A stretch of DNA of 64,000 nucleotides from JAWKTV01 sp041398905. GTDB taxonomy: Bacteria > Planctomycetota > Planctomycetia > Planctomycetales > Planctomycetaceae. The position numbers and the translations under genes were made by a program. How positions within the stretch are numbered: position 1 is the stretch's first letter; every line of letters begins with the position of its first letter. Positions 50,173 through 60,688 of this stretch are shown here, one piece after another. Below the pieces are notes generated by a model that saw nothing but the letters and a program-made list of their open reading frames with translations, searched no databases and was not told where the DNA came from. The stretch lies in NCBI GenBank assembly GCA_041398905.1, contig JAWKTV010000013.1, forward strand, positions 62,001-126,000, read 5' to 3'.

Positions 50173-52137
50173 CTAAGGCTTCGCCTCGTCGACCTCCATA
50201 TCGAGTTGACGCATCTTCCGGTACAGGTTCGAGCGATGCAGCCCAAGCAGTCGCGCCGCTTCGCTCATGTTTCCCTGGACCCGGCGAATGGCCCGAGTAA
50301 TGTAGTCCTGCTGAAAGCGGTTGGTCGCTTCGGTCAGGCCCACCCCTTCGCCGAGTTCGTCATAGCTGTCCTTCTCGGGAGCGAGGATGAACGCCAGGTC
50401 ATCAACCTCGACCCTGGGACCGCTGACCAGGAACGCCACGCGTTCCATCAGGTTCCGCAACTCGCGGATGTTGCCGGGCCACGCATGGGCCTGCAGTCGG
50501 CGTCGCGCGTCGACCGACAACTCGAGTCCCGGTCGTTTCGCCTGACGGGAAAAGAGTTCCAGAAAGTGCCTCGCCAGCGGCAACACGTCCTCCGGGCGGT
50601 CTCGCAGTGGGGGCAGGTCGACCGTCACCACACTGAGTCGGTAGTACAGGTCCTGACGGAACCGCTTGTCACGGACCGCCTCGGCGAGATTGCTGTTCGT
50701 GGCGGCGATCACGCGAACATTGGTGGGAATCGCCTGCGTGCCACCCACCCGGGTAATCACCTTCTGTTCCAGCACCCGCAGCAGCTTCGCCTGACCACCA
50801 GGGCTCATGTCGCCAATCTCGTCGAGAAACAACGTCCCGCCGTCGGCCAGTTCAAACTTGCCAGCCCGCGCGATGTGCGCATCGGTAAAGGCCCCTTTCT
50901 CGTGGCCAAACAGCTCGCTCTCGAGCAATGTCTCCGTCAGGGCCGCACAGTTGACGGCGATGAACGGGTGATCGGCCCGCGGCCCCTGATAGTGCAACGA
51001 CTGTGCGGCGACCTCCTTGCCCGTGCCGCTCTCACCCAGAATCAACACCGGAAGATCGGTCGCCGCGAGTCGATCGATCGTCCCGCGCAGCGCGATCATC
51101 GCGGGACTTTCACCGATGATCCGGGACTGCCCGGCGACCTGCTCCGTCAACTGGCGATTGCTGCGGACGAGTTGGTCCAACTCGCGCGTATGCTGCACCG
51201 CGATCGCGGCGGGAATGCACAGATCCTCGAGCGCCGACTGGTCTTCATCGTCGAACGTTCCGCCGTGCCGGTTGATGAGTTCAAACGCGCCAATGCAGCG
51301 GCCGCCGGCCTCGCGCATCGGGACGCACAGCAGCGTCCGGGTGTGGTAGCCGGTCTGCCTGTCGACCGACTGATCGAACCGGGGATCGGCGTACGCTTCA
51401 TCGACGCGGATCGCCCGTCCGGTCTGAATGACTTCGCCAACGATCCCCTTGTTGTCGGGTAGCCACAGTCGCCCGCCCTCCATCCCGAGCGCCGGGCAGG
51501 CGATGACCTGCTTCGCATCGCGGTCCCAAATGAAGATGCTGGCCCGGTCGCAGTTCAGCAGTTCCGTCGCCTGCTGGGCCATCAGTTCCAAGAGCGGCAG
51601 GGTCTCTCGCTCGCCGGCGAAGGCTTTCGCCAGTTCCAGCGTTTTGCGCAAGCGCAAGGCGCGCTCGGACTGCTCGACCATTCTGCGAACACTACTGACC
51701 ATCAGCCCCAGCGCACGGCCGACCGCCAGCGCATCGCCCAGTCTCTCGCTATCGAGCCGCTCACCCGCAAGCACCAGCACAGCCGACTCGCCGATCCCCA
51801 TCGGGACGGCAAGCCAGCGGTCGGGACCCTCCAGCGTCCGCCCGCCCACACTTCGGTCCAACACCCCTTCGAGCATCCGCGTCGGCAGCCGCTGACGGAA
51901 CGACTCTTCGCGGCCGGCCTCGATATCGATCTGCCAACCGGGCGTCTTGCGGACGATGGCAACGTACTCGCCGCCAAACTCGACGAGCAATTCGGGCAAC
52001 GATTGTTTCAAGAATTCCTGAGGCTCCGCCGCCCCCACGGCCCGCTGAGCGACACGTTCGAGCAACCGAGCCACGCCGGCGATCGGCCGGTCGGTAACCC
52101 AGCGGGTGTGACTCCATTCCAACGTGTCGCTTGGCAT
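50173..52137 (-). CDS. Sigma-54-type transcriptional activator with GAF domain
   Basis: This is a 654-residue protein. The N-terminal region (about 1-170) has no domain I recognise. A GAF domain follows (about 180-330, LLNCDRASIFIWDRDAKQ through CVPMREAGGRCIGAFELIN), then an AAA+ domain (about 345-580). Walker A is GESGTGKEV, the loop that touches sigma-54 reads GAFTDA instead of GAFTGA, Walker B is GGTLFLDEIGDM, and the R-finger region is RFRQDLYYRLSV. A Fis-type HTH ends the protein (GNMSEAARLLGLHRSNLYRKMRQ). It senses a small ligand through GAF and activates transcription, probably with sigma-54. Confidence 0.9.
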   Translation of the reverse strand: MPSDTLEWSHTRWVTDRPIAGVARLLERVAQRAVGAAEPQEFLKQSLPELLVEFGGEYVAIVRKTPGWQIDIEAGREESFRQRLPTRMLEGVLDRSVGGRTLEGPDRWLAVPMGIGESAVLVLAGERLDSERLGDALAVGRALGLMVSSVRRMVEQSERALRLRKTLELAKAFAGERETLPLLELMAQQATELLNCDRASIFIWDRDAKQVIACPALGMEGGRLWLPDNKGIVGEVIQTGRAIRVDEAYADPRFDQSVDRQTGYHTRTLLCVPMREAGGRCIGAFELINRHGGTFDDEDQSALEDLCIPAAIAVQHTRELDQLVRSNRQLTEQVAGQSRIIGESPAMIALRGTIDRLAATDLPVLILGESGTGKEVAAQSLHYQGPRADHPFIAVNCAALTETLLESELFGHEKGAFTDAHIARAGKFELADGGTLFLDEIGDMSPGGQAKLLRVLEQKVITRVGGTQAIPTNVRVIAATNSNLAEAVRDKRFRQDLYYRLSVVTVDLPPLRDRPEDVLPLARHFLELFSRQAKRPGLELSVDARRRLQAHAWPGNIRELRNLMERVAFLVSGPRVEVDDLAFILAPEKDSYDELGEGVGLTEATNRFQQDYITRAIRRVQGNMSEAARLLGLHRSNLYRKMRQLDMEVDEAKP

Positions 52138-52264
52138 CGTGAGAAGCTCCGGTGTGGCACATGTCGAAGCATCTTAGGCAAGTGCTCCGTCGCCCCAAAG
52201 CCCGGCGCTGACGAGTCGGCTGCCAACCAGGGGCGGCTCGGCTCGCTCAACCGCCACCGCCAGC

Positions 52265-53740
52265 TCAACCGCGTCCCGCCAGTTCCACCAGCGTCCGGAG
52301 CATCGCACCGGTGCCACCACCGTCGAGATGCGGCTTGGGCGATTCGGCGAATGCCGGGCCGGCGATGTCCAGATGCACCCACGGCACGTTGCCGACGAAC
52401 TTCTCCAGGAACTTCGCCGCCGTGATCGACCCACCCCAACGTGTCCCGATGTTCTTGCAATCCGCGACGTCCGACTTGAGCTGCTCGGCGAACGCCTCGT
52501 GCATCGGCAGTTGCCAGACCTGCTCACCAGTGTCGGCGGAGGCGGTCAGCACGGCATCCGCCCAAGGTTGATCATTGGTGAACAGCCCGGCGACCTCCTC
52601 ACCCAAAGCGATGACGCAGGAACCGGTCAGCGTCGCCAGATCGACGATACGACTCACCCCGCGATCGACGGCGTAGCTCAACACGTCGGCCAGCACCAAC
52701 CGTCCCTCGGCGTCGGTGTTCATCACTTCGATCGTGACACCGTTGCGGGCGGTGAGCACTTCACCCAACTTGTAGGAGGAACCACTTGGCATGTTCTCCA
52801 CCAGTCCCATCAAGCCGATGACGTTGACCGGCAGCTTAAGTTGGGCGATGGCCGACATCGCCCCCAAGACAGTGGCGGCACCGGCCATGTCGCCCTTCAT
52901 GGTCTTCATCCCATCGCTCGGCTTCAGGGACAGTCCACCGCTGTCGAATGTGACCCCCTTGCCGACGAGGGCGAGCGTCGGCTGCGACGCATCGCCGCCA
53001 CGATACTCCAGGACCACCATCCGTGGCGGCCGCACGCTCCCCTGGGCGACGCCCAGCAGCGACCCCATCCGCTCCTGCCTCAGTCGCGATTCGTCGAATA
53101 CCTCGACGCCAAGACCGACCTCGTTCGCCACCTGCACGGCCCGATCGGCGAAGGTCTCGGGATAGAGTTCACCCGGATGCCGATTCACGAGCTCACGGGT
53201 CAGGTTGGCCGCACTGCCGATGATGTTGCCGGCCTCGACGGCCGATGCCAGATCTGCGTCGGCGGCAACCACCGTCACAGCGGTCAGCGGGTGACGGTCG
53301 GGCGTACCGCGGTAAAGTTGCTGTGACGCGCTCCCCTGCTGAATCGCGATCGTCATCTGTCGTGTGACGTTGGCCGCCGTCAGGTCGGAGTGATCGAGTG
53401 AGGGCAGGGCGAAAAGTACCCGGCGATGCGTCTGCGTCGTCAGTTCGCGCACCGCGGTTGCGACCGCCCGCGTCAACCTCTGGAGATCGAGCTGTTCAAC
53501 TCGCCCCAAACCCACCAGCAGCACTCGCGAAGCGGGCTGGCCCTGCTGCCCCAGCAGCTTCGTCAACTCGCCGAGCTTGCCCGTCGCGTCGCTGGATTCG
53601 AAGAGGGCGGCCACACTTCGCTGGCCAGCCTCGTTCAGCAGTGTCCACGCGCCGCTGGGAGGCGTTGACTCCAGGACCGGGATCACCAGCCAGTCGGCGG
53701 CACCAGCGGACGCGACGTCTCCAACCAGTTGAACCTGCAT
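52265..53740 (-). CDS. pepA: Leucyl aminopeptidase (M17)
   Basis: This is about 491 residues from ATG 53740; ATG 53776 in the same frame is possible. The two-metal M17 active site is clear: GKGVTFDSGGLSLKPSDGMKTMKGDMAGAA and NTDAEGRLVLADVLSYA, the family signature. The N-terminal macro-like domain is divergent but complete. It is a cytoplasmic hexameric exopeptidase that recycles peptides. It follows the sigma-54-type activator's convergent... neighbour on the same strand by 127 bp, with no evident functional tie. Confidence 0.92.
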   Translation of the reverse strand: MQVQLVGDVASAGAADWLVIPVLESTPPSGAWTLLNEAGQRSVAALFESSDATGKLGELTKLLGQQGQPASRVLLVGLGRVEQLDLQRLTRAVATAVRELTTQTHRRVLFALPSLDHSDLTAANVTRQMTIAIQQGSASQQLYRGTPDRHPLTAVTVVAADADLASAVEAGNIIGSAANLTRELVNRHPGELYPETFADRAVQVANEVGLGVEVFDESRLRQERMGSLLGVAQGSVRPPRMVVLEYRGGDASQPTLALVGKGVTFDSGGLSLKPSDGMKTMKGDMAGAATVLGAMSAIAQLKLPVNVIGLMGLVENMPSGSSYKLGEVLTARNGVTIEVMNTDAEGRLVLADVLSYAVDRGVSRIVDLATLTGSCVIALGEEVAGLFTNDQPWADAVLTASADTGEQVWQLPMHEAFAEQLKSDVADCKNIGTRWGGSITAAKFLEKFVGNVPWVHLDIAGPAFAESPKPHLDGGGTGAMLRTLVELAGRG

Positions 53741-54047
53741 GTTCGATTCCGTAGCTGTTCGTGAGGTGAATTCCATGTCAACGGGCCGTGACAGGGCAGC
53801 GGCCGATGTGGCGTTCACGGCCATGCATCCTGATGTACAGCCCCGCCGCACGGGATCATAGGAATCTGGCCGGGGGAATCCAGCAGATTGGACGGCCAGC
53901 ATCGTTCAGCGGTCACGGCCACCAACCAGCGTCCTGCGGGCGGCAAATCCCGCGAGCTGCGGATCGGAGCCGACGCGGGCGGCGGGCAATCCAGCATGGT
54001 TGGGGGGGGCGGAATCACGGCCGCGACTAACGCTCACCGCGTGCTGG
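53741..54047. other. 307-bp intergenic region
   Basis: It lies between the RCK_C protein gene and the aminopeptidase gene on the same strand. I see no gene, strong hairpin or clear promoter in it, beyond the possible longer aminopeptidase start. Confidence 0.4.
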
Positions 54048-54851
54048 CTACTTGTCCTGTTCATCGAGCCGCACGGGCATCAGTTCCGTGAGTGTCATCG
54101 ACGACCGCAACTCCTCGATCTCTTCTCGCTGCTCGACGACCGCTTCGGCATGGGCCTCGGCACCACCCAGCCCCTTGCGACGCTCGTCGAGTTCCTGCAC
54201 GCGGCGGATCGGACCGTACAGCACCAGCTTGTCGCCAGCGACGATCTTCGTGTCCGCGACCGGTGCGCCAATGTACATCCCGTCCCGTCGCTCCAAGCCG
54301 AGTACGATCACCCCTTCGTCAGGCAGACGCAGTTGCTTGAGTGTCTGGTCGGCGATCCAGTCGTCATCCCTGACATGCATCTCGGTGACCGCGAATCCCT
54401 GCTGCAACTGCAGCAGCGCGACGTAGTCGCGGGCATCCAGCCGCGTGAAGCGGCGGAGCGACCAAGCGATGAGCTGATTCAGCCACCGCTCGACCCACTG
54501 GCTGTTGGCGAACAGCCAGAGGATCAGCAGACCGATGAGCAGGTACAGAAGGGACTGCCAGCCGCTGCCGCTGCCCGAGAACTGCAGCATGGCCGGCACG
54601 GAGGCCGCGACCGTCGCCCCGATACCCAGGTTGCCCAGCAGCATCAGGATCATGACGATGCGGCGTCGGACGGGATGATTGACGATGCTCTCCGCTTCGG
54701 AAGTGGTGTAGCCGACTCCGCTGAAAGCGGAGCGAGACTGAAAGCGGGCAGTCTCGTGCGACAGGCCGGTGAGAACCAGCGCCATCGCCCCCACGCGGGT
54801 CACGATCAGCGAGAGGAACAGAACAACGAGTAGGGTGGCGATCGGGATCAC
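54048..54851 (-). CDS. Membrane protein with TrkA-C (RCK_C) domain
   Basis: This is a 267-residue protein. Three hydrophobic segments (about residues 3-25, 63-88 and 98-118) are followed by a cytosolic TrkA-C domain (about 150-230, MHVRDDDWIADQTLKQLRLPDEGVIVLGLERRDG through VAGDKLVLYGP) and a Glu-rich helix. RCK_C domains bind small ligands such as nucleotides and gate ion transporters. The membrane part is too short for a full channel; the SAFSGVGYTTSEAE loop resembles part of a K+-channel or Trk-type protein. Regulator or small transporter cannot be told apart. Confidence 0.75.
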   Translation of the reverse strand: MIPIATLLVVLFLSLIVTRVGAMALVLTGLSHETARFQSRSAFSGVGYTTSEAESIVNHPVRRRIVMILMLLGNLGIGATVAASVPAMLQFSGSGSGWQSLLYLLIGLLILWLFANSQWVERWLNQLIAWSLRRFTRLDARDYVALLQLQQGFAVTEMHVRDDDWIADQTLKQLRLPDEGVIVLGLERRDGMYIGAPVADTKIVAGDKLVLYGPIRRVQELDERRKGLGGAEAHAEAVVEQREEIEELRSSMTLTELMPVRLDEQDK

Positions 54852-55167
54852 GGCAGCTCAGTTGCGTCTAACTGCGGAATCAGGACAGTTGACTGCATCC
54901 TCCGCGCGTGTCAAGCGGTGCCCGCGGTCCGGCGAGAACCGCCGGTGTAGCCGCACGGCGACGAGCCATCGATGCGGGTGAGGCAAACTGGCGAAACCTT
55001 GCCGAGGCCAGAATCGCGATTGTCGCGGAAAGTTCTTGCCTTCGTGTTACAACCGGGCCAAGATTTCGCCAAGTCATTTCGGCAGGACGTCCGACCGCTT
55101 CGCGCATCGCACGGTCGGGTTAGAGTGGACAGGACGGGTCCACGAGTTCGTTTGCCCCCCTCCCGCC
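54852..55167. other. 316-bp divergent intergenic region
   Basis: It lies between the RCK_C gene (leftward) and the 610-residue exported protein (rightward). It must hold both promoters, but none could be picked with confidence. No gene was seen. Confidence 0.4.
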
Positions 55168-57000
55168 ATGTTGCCGTTCACGCTCCACCGTCTGTTGCTC
55201 AACTCCGTCGCGCTGGCCGCGATGGCTTTGTCCGCAGTGCTCCTCGTCGGCCTCGACGCCTGCTGCGCCCAATCGACAATGCCGGCGTATGCGAGCCAAC
55301 CGCTGTCGGGACCGCGGTTGCCGAACCGCGAGTCTCACCACTCGCTCACGTCCGACCCGACGTTCACCGCTAGTCAGGCCCCGCCCGCCGGGCCGGTGCC
55401 CAGCCAGTTCGCCGAGCCGGCGGCTCGCCCAGTCGCACCATCTGACAGCGAGGAATCGGCCGTCCGCGCGACGGCCATCTCGCTCAATTACTGCCGGGCG
55501 TCGTTCCACCGGATTCGCAAGTATCCGACGATGACCGTGCTGATGGAGGAGCAGGAGAAGATCCTCAACAACCTCAACCTGCAGGGGATCGAAGACCCGG
55601 AAGTGATTCAGCTCTACACGTCGGTGCTCGATGAGATCAATCAGATCCAGGTCGCCGACCGCGAACGCCAACTGACGCATGTCAACCACAACACGTCGGT
55701 GCAGCGGAAGATCACCTGGGACCTGGTCGCGTTCAGCACGGATCTCGCGACGGCGCAATACGGTAACGCGGTGCGTCAAGGCGCGAACAGTTGGTGGGAC
55801 TACCGCGGCATGGTGCACAACCGCGACAGCTCGCTCCTCGGGATCGAGAAGGGACGGATGCAGTCGGTGACGCAAAAGTCGTCGAGCTTCCTGGACACGT
55901 TCTGGAAGCTGGCGCGGCGGAAGAGTATTCCCGACCGCTGGCTGGTTCGGGCCGACGACCTCGACGCGCTCGAGCAGGCGCAAGTCGAGCAAGACCCGGA
56001 AGTCCGCCTCCGCATCCTGAACCGGATGGAGCCCTACATGGAGGCGTATCCCCCGTTCTGGTACTACAAAGCGAAAACCGAGCAGGAGCTGGGCGAGCTG
56101 ATCGCCGCCGGCAAAACGTTTCAGCACGTCGCCTCGCTGGGGGATGGCCACTTTCGCAAGGACGACATGCTCGCATCCAGCTTGGCCAACCTCGCCGCCA
56201 TTCAGGATCATCTCGGCGATCCGAGCAGCGTGATGACCGCACGTCGAGCGCTCGACTACTCGACGGATGTGTGGGAGGCAAACCTTATCGCCGCGCGGAT
56301 TCTCGAACGCCGGGGCGAACGCCTGAGCGCCGAGGACGCCATCCTCCGCAACCTCGATGTCGGACTTGAACGCGAACAGAGTCTGGTGTTCCTGGCGTCA
56401 TTGTACTACCACGGCGAAGAGCGTCAGAAGCTCGCCCGGATGCTGTCGGACGCGCAGACCGTCGCCAGCCTGCCGGCTCCGGTACTGTTGCGATGCGCGG
56501 CCTGCCTGGGGGTTCGGGAGACCCCGCCAGCCGTGATGCAGACCGTGCTCGCCTCGCTCAACGTGCAGCCGAGTCGACAGTTTGGCAACGAGGAACTGGT
56601 CGTCCGGCTCTCACCCGCGTGGCAGTTGCATCTGGCGCGCCTCGATGTCGGGGTGGGAGGCCAGCGTTTACCACCGACGAACGCCCAGCGGATCGCGGAG
56701 GGCTACGAACTCCGTTACCCCACCCGCACCTCCACCAACGGCAGCGACGTCGTTATCAGCTTCGCCTACCCGGGCGACACACTGGTGCAGGTGGCCCTGC
56801 AACCCGAGGGCGGCGGTGAAGTCGCACGCGGAATCGGACTGCTTCCCGTCCGAACCAGCTTTCCGCGCAGCGGAACATCAGGCTTCAAAGTCGCGGGGAT
56901 CACCTTTAACAACACCCGAATCGCGCTGACTGAATCTTCCGCCGAACGCCCTGCCAGCGACCCCCAAGTCGGTCCTCTGGCTGTTGAAGCGATCCGCTGA
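55168..57000 (+). CDS. Exported tetratricopeptide-like protein of unknown function
   Basis: I take ATG 55168 (MLPFTLHRLLLNSVALAAMALSAVLLVGL, a signal peptide), giving 610 residues. A Pro/Ser-rich linker follows. A mostly helical region (about 110-440) has repeated helix pairs such as LEQAQVEQDPEVRLRILNRM and AEDAILRNLDVGLEREQSLV, which suggest TPR-like repeats. A beta-rich C-terminal domain ends the protein. It is probably periplasmic. I know no function for it. Confidence 0.65.
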   Translation: MLPFTLHRLLLNSVALAAMALSAVLLVGLDACCAQSTMPAYASQPLSGPRLPNRESHHSLTSDPTFTASQAPPAGPVPSQFAEPAARPVAPSDSEESAVRATAISLNYCRASFHRIRKYPTMTVLMEEQEKILNNLNLQGIEDPEVIQLYTSVLDEINQIQVADRERQLTHVNHNTSVQRKITWDLVAFSTDLATAQYGNAVRQGANSWWDYRGMVHNRDSSLLGIEKGRMQSVTQKSSSFLDTFWKLARRKSIPDRWLVRADDLDALEQAQVEQDPEVRLRILNRMEPYMEAYPPFWYYKAKTEQELGELIAAGKTFQHVASLGDGHFRKDDMLASSLANLAAIQDHLGDPSSVMTARRALDYSTDVWEANLIAARILERRGERLSAEDAILRNLDVGLEREQSLVFLASLYYHGEERQKLARMLSDAQTVASLPAPVLLRCAACLGVRETPPAVMQTVLASLNVQPSRQFGNEELVVRLSPAWQLHLARLDVGVGGQRLPPTNAQRIAEGYELRYPTRTSTNGSDVVISFAYPGDTLVQVALQPEGGGEVARGIGLLPVRTSFPRSGTSGFKVAGITFNNTRIALTESSAERPASDPQVGPLAVEAIR

Positions 57001-57140
57001 CACGGCAATCGGAGTTGAACGACCCGCTTAGCGACACGGGACCGTCGATTCCGCTACGATACCTTCGCGATCATTCGGCTGGCGAACCCCTGCGGGTCCG
57101 CTGGCATCGGGCGACGCAAGCCGGTTCCGACGAGCAGACG

Positions 57141-57806
57141 ATGATTCAGGTCGACAAGGTTACGAAGACGCACCGCCGTGGTGAGACGGAGATCCCCGTG
57201 CTACGCGGCGTCTCCTGCGAGATTCCCGACGGCGCGTTCGCCTACATCATCGGCCCCTCCGGGAGTGGCAAGAGCACGCTGCTGTATCTGCTGGGCGCGC
57301 TCGATCGGCCCACGACCGGAACCATTCGGATCGACGGCGCGCTGACTGGTGAGTGGTCGGCGGAGCGGCAGGATCGGTTTCGAAGACACGACGTCGGATT
57401 CATCTTTCAGAGCTTCAATCTGCTGGAAAACCTGACGGCCGTCGACAACGTGCTGGTACCCGAGATTCCGCGCGGCATCCCGCCGGAACGTCGAAATGAA
57501 GCTGAACGGCTGCTGCGTGAATTAGGGTTGGGCGATCGACTGGATCATCGACCGAGCCAGCTTTCTGGCGGGGAGCAGCAACGGGTCGCGATTGCCCGAG
57601 CGCTCCTGAAGCGACCCCGGCTCGTACTCGCCGATGAGCCGACCGGCGAACTCGACAGCGAGAACGGGTCGCGAATCTTCGAGGACCTGCGGCGTCTGCA
57701 GGCGGATCAGGGGGCGACGGTGGTAGTGGTCACGCACGATCAGCGGTACATCCGCGATCGCGATCTGGTCCTGACGATTCGTGACGGTGTGATTGCTCGA
57801 GATTGA
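57141..57806 (+). CDS. LolD/MacB-type ABC transporter ATPase
   Basis: This is 221 residues from ATG 57141 (MIQVDKVTKTHRRGE). Walker A is GPSGSGKSTLL, Q-loop FIFQSFNLLENL, signature LSGGEQQRVAIARALL, Walker B LVLADEPTGELD, H-loop VTHDQRY. The class serves LolCDE lipoprotein release, MacB or FtsE systems. No permease gene is adjacent, so the partner is unknown. The unlinked ATPase is common in planctomycetes. Confidence 0.87.
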   Translation: MIQVDKVTKTHRRGETEIPVLRGVSCEIPDGAFAYIIGPSGSGKSTLLYLLGALDRPTTGTIRIDGALTGEWSAERQDRFRRHDVGFIFQSFNLLENLTAVDNVLVPEIPRGIPPERRNEAERLLRELGLGDRLDHRPSQLSGGEQQRVAIARALLKRPRLVLADEPTGELDSENGSRIFEDLRRLQADQGATVVVVTHDQRYIRDRDLVLTIRDGVIARD

Positions 57807-58002
57807 GCAGCGACCCCGGACCTTGCAATCGCTACGACCGCTCCAGGCGGGCTTCCGGCCGATTCCGCCGATCGAGCGGGCTGCGCCGCTCAATCAGCAT
57901 CAGATGAGCAAGCTAGGCTGTCGATAGAACGGCTTGGAGATCGCCGTTTCGCGCAACAGGGAGGTTCGCGTCCGCAAAGCCCCCCGAATCGTGAGAGGTC
58001 TC

Positions 58003-59057
58003 ATGTCCGTATCCGCCGTCCCCGCCACCAGCAGTGTCGTCAGCCAGCCGGGCTGGCTGCTTAGCCCGCGATTCGACCTGAACCTCATCGTCACTGTCGC
58101 GGGAGTCGGGTTGCTGTCGGGGGCGGTCGCGCTGCTGTATCCGCAGTTCTTCGGCGTGATCCTCATTCTCGACCTGTGGTTCCTCGGATACCACCATGTG
58201 GTCTCGACGTTCACGCGGCTGTGCTTCGACCGCGAGAGTTTTCAGCAGCATCGGTTCCTGGTCATCCAGTTGCCGTTGATTGTCCTGGCGGTCACCGTCG
58301 CGGCGATTGCTTTAGCGGGTGTGTGGGTGCTGCCAACCGTCTACCTGTATTGGCAGTGGTTTCACTACACGCGGCAAAGCTACGGCATTGAGCGGATGTA
58401 CCGCCGTAAAGCGCCAGAAGGCACGCGCGTGCATGACTACATCACCACCCGCACGCTCTACGCCGTGCCGCTGTTCGGGATCCTGTACCGCTCATGGCAG
58501 CGACCGGAGACGTTTCTGGGGATGGACGTCTGGTACATCCCGACCAGCGACATCGTGCTGTACCTCGTCGGGGGCGTCGCCGCGTCGCGATGCTCGCCTG
58601 GGTCGGCCAGACCATGCTTGCCGCTCTCCGGGGTGAGCTCGCCGTCGCACACACCATGTACGTGGTCTCGCACCATGTCATCTTTCTCACCAGTTACGTG
58701 CTCGTCGACAACATCACGACGGGCTGGCTGGTGCTGAACGTCTGGCACAATCTGCAGTACATCATGTTCGTGTGGTGGGCCAACAACCGACGCTTCGGCG
58801 ACCAGGTGAATCCGGAGCACAAGCTGATCTCGACGCTCTCGCAGCGCAAGCATGTGATCGCTTATCTCGTGGTGTGCATGGGGATCGCCACCGTCTTCTA
58901 CACCGGCGTCCAGTCGGTGTCCGGCGTGTTCAAGTTCAGCGACGCGGTGTCGATCGCCCTGATCGCCACGATGGTGCTGAACTTCCACCACTACGTGGTG
59001 GATGGCATCATCTGGAAGCGTCGCAATCCAGCAGCACCGAAAGTCGAGGCGGCGTAG
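58003..59057 (+). CDS. Multi-pass membrane protein, function unknown (frameshift near 58590)
   Basis: ATG 58003 follows a purine-rich stretch. There are seven or more hydrophobic segments: VTVAGVGLLSGAVALLY, FGVILILDLWFLGYHHV, VIQLPLIVLAVTVAAIALAG, and, after the shift from VGGVAA to VAMLAWVGQTML, several more to the end. His- and Trp-rich loops (LGYHHVVSTFTRLCF, YWQWFHYTRQSYG, VVSHHVIFLTSYVL, FHHYVVDGIIWK) recur and may bind metal or haem, in the manner of diiron hydroxylases, though no canonical His-box is complete. The joined length is about 350 residues. Confidence 0.65.
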
Positions 59058-59162
59058 CGACGATCCGGCACCTCCGCTATTCGCGGCGCGAACAGCGGTG
59101 TCAGGCGGCCATCAGTCGTTGTTCGCCCGATGGACGGAACCGCCGCCGCGCGGACCGCGTGA

Positions 59163-60457
59163 TTACGCCGGCAGCGTCGGTTCCCAGCCCGGTTCGTACT
59201 CGCGCTTCCACAGGTCCGCGGCGGCTTCGTCGCCGACGATGTGCCCGTTGGTAGGATCGCAATTGATCGTGTGACCGGTGCGGTGGGCGATGTTGCCAAG
59301 ATGACACAGCAGCGTACTGCGGTGCCCTTCGAGGATTTCCGCATTGAGTGCGAGCGGAGTGTCGTTGCGGATGGCGTCGATGAAGTTCGCGACATGCAGT
59401 CCGTCATCCAGCTTTCCCTGCTCTTCGCGCACAACCTTGTCGGTCCGGTCATACACCTTGAAGGTGCCGTTGCCGTCGATTGAGAGCGTCCCTCCTCGCC
59501 ATAGAAGGCGACGAAGCCGGAGTCGCAGGGGTGCTTGTTACAGCTCAGCCCCTGCCAGGTCGCCTGAGTGCCATTCGGGAACTCGAACGCCACCACATGC
59601 GTGTCCGGTGTCTCCTGATCGTCCTGATACCGGTAGCGACCGCCGGAGGACGTGACCCGCTGCGGATACTCCGCCCCCAGACCCCAGCGGCAGATATCGA
59701 GCGCATGCACGCCGTTGTTGCCGAGTTCACCGTTCCCCCAATGCCACAGCCAGTGCCAGTTGTAGGGGAGGCGGTTGTCCACGTACGGCTGGCGCGGCGC
59801 GGGGCCTTGCCACAGCTCGTAGTTGAGATGCTCCGGCGGGTCGGCCGGTTGGCCGACTCCGATCGATCCCCGCAGATTGTTGTACCAGGAACGCGACAGG
59901 TACACCTTGCCAATCACCCCCTCCCGCAAGAGCTGCACCGCCTGCTGGAAGGCGGGGCTGCTGCGGCGCTGTGACCCCATTTGCACCGCCTTGTTCGCCT
60001 TGCGGGCCGCCTCAACCATCAGCTCGCCTTCCCATGGGTTGTGGCTACAAGGCTTCTCCACGTAGACGTGCTTGCCCGCGTTGCAGGCGAGAATCGTCGC
60101 GGGCGCGTGCCAGTGGTTGGGTGCGGCACAAACCAGCGCATCGATCTCCGGGTCTTCCAGGATGACATGGAAGTCGCCGATGGGCTCGGCCGCCTGACCT
60201 TTGTCGGCCAGCAGCCGCTTCGCGGCGGCATCCGCGCGGATCGCATCGACATCGCAGAGATACTTGATCTCGACGCCCGGTTGCGAAGCGAACGTCTGCA
60301 TCAGCGACGCCCCGCGGCTGAGTCCCATAATGCCAATGCGGACCGTCCGGGGCTTGGAGGAATCATCGGCACCGACATGCGCCGAAGCGACCACCGCCGC
60401 CGCGCCGGTGACAAGCGAGCCTTCCAGAAAGCTGCGACGATTGACTGGTCCCGACAT
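59163..60457 (-). CDS. Tat-exported Gfo/Idh/MocA-family oxidoreductase (frameshift near 59490)
   Basis: The twin-arginine signal is in VNRRSFLEGSLVTGAA. The Rossmann segment is VRIGIMGLSRGASL and the EKP motif is in KHVYVEKPCSHNP. GELGNNGVHALDICRWGLG carries the family's acidic/His pair. Near 59490 a CCC run (expected CCCC) shifts the frame. The other frame gives GTLSIDGNGTFKVYDRTDKVV and an intact C-terminus to 59163. The joined length is about 430 residues. Planctomycetes have dozens of such periplasmic enzymes, presumed to act on sugars. Confidence 0.85.
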
Positions 60458-60688
60458 GCAACATCCCCCGTGTGAGCGATCGGCCCGCGATCACGATCGC
60501 GGAGCCCTTTGATGACACGGCCAAGGTAACGCGCCACCACGCAACAGTCGAGTTGAATGCGACTGTGCTGCACAGCGTGGAGGAGATGCCGTCGGATGCT
60601 CCAGGACAGTGCGGCGGAGGAGCGGTCAATTCCCCCGCTTTCGCAACGTCTTCGTTCCGACCGGAGACCGCCCCTCCGCAACTGCGCA

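Noticed and set aside
50206..51462. 418-codon rightward frame
   Set aside because: Antisense to the sigma-54-type activator, whose motifs are unmistakable.
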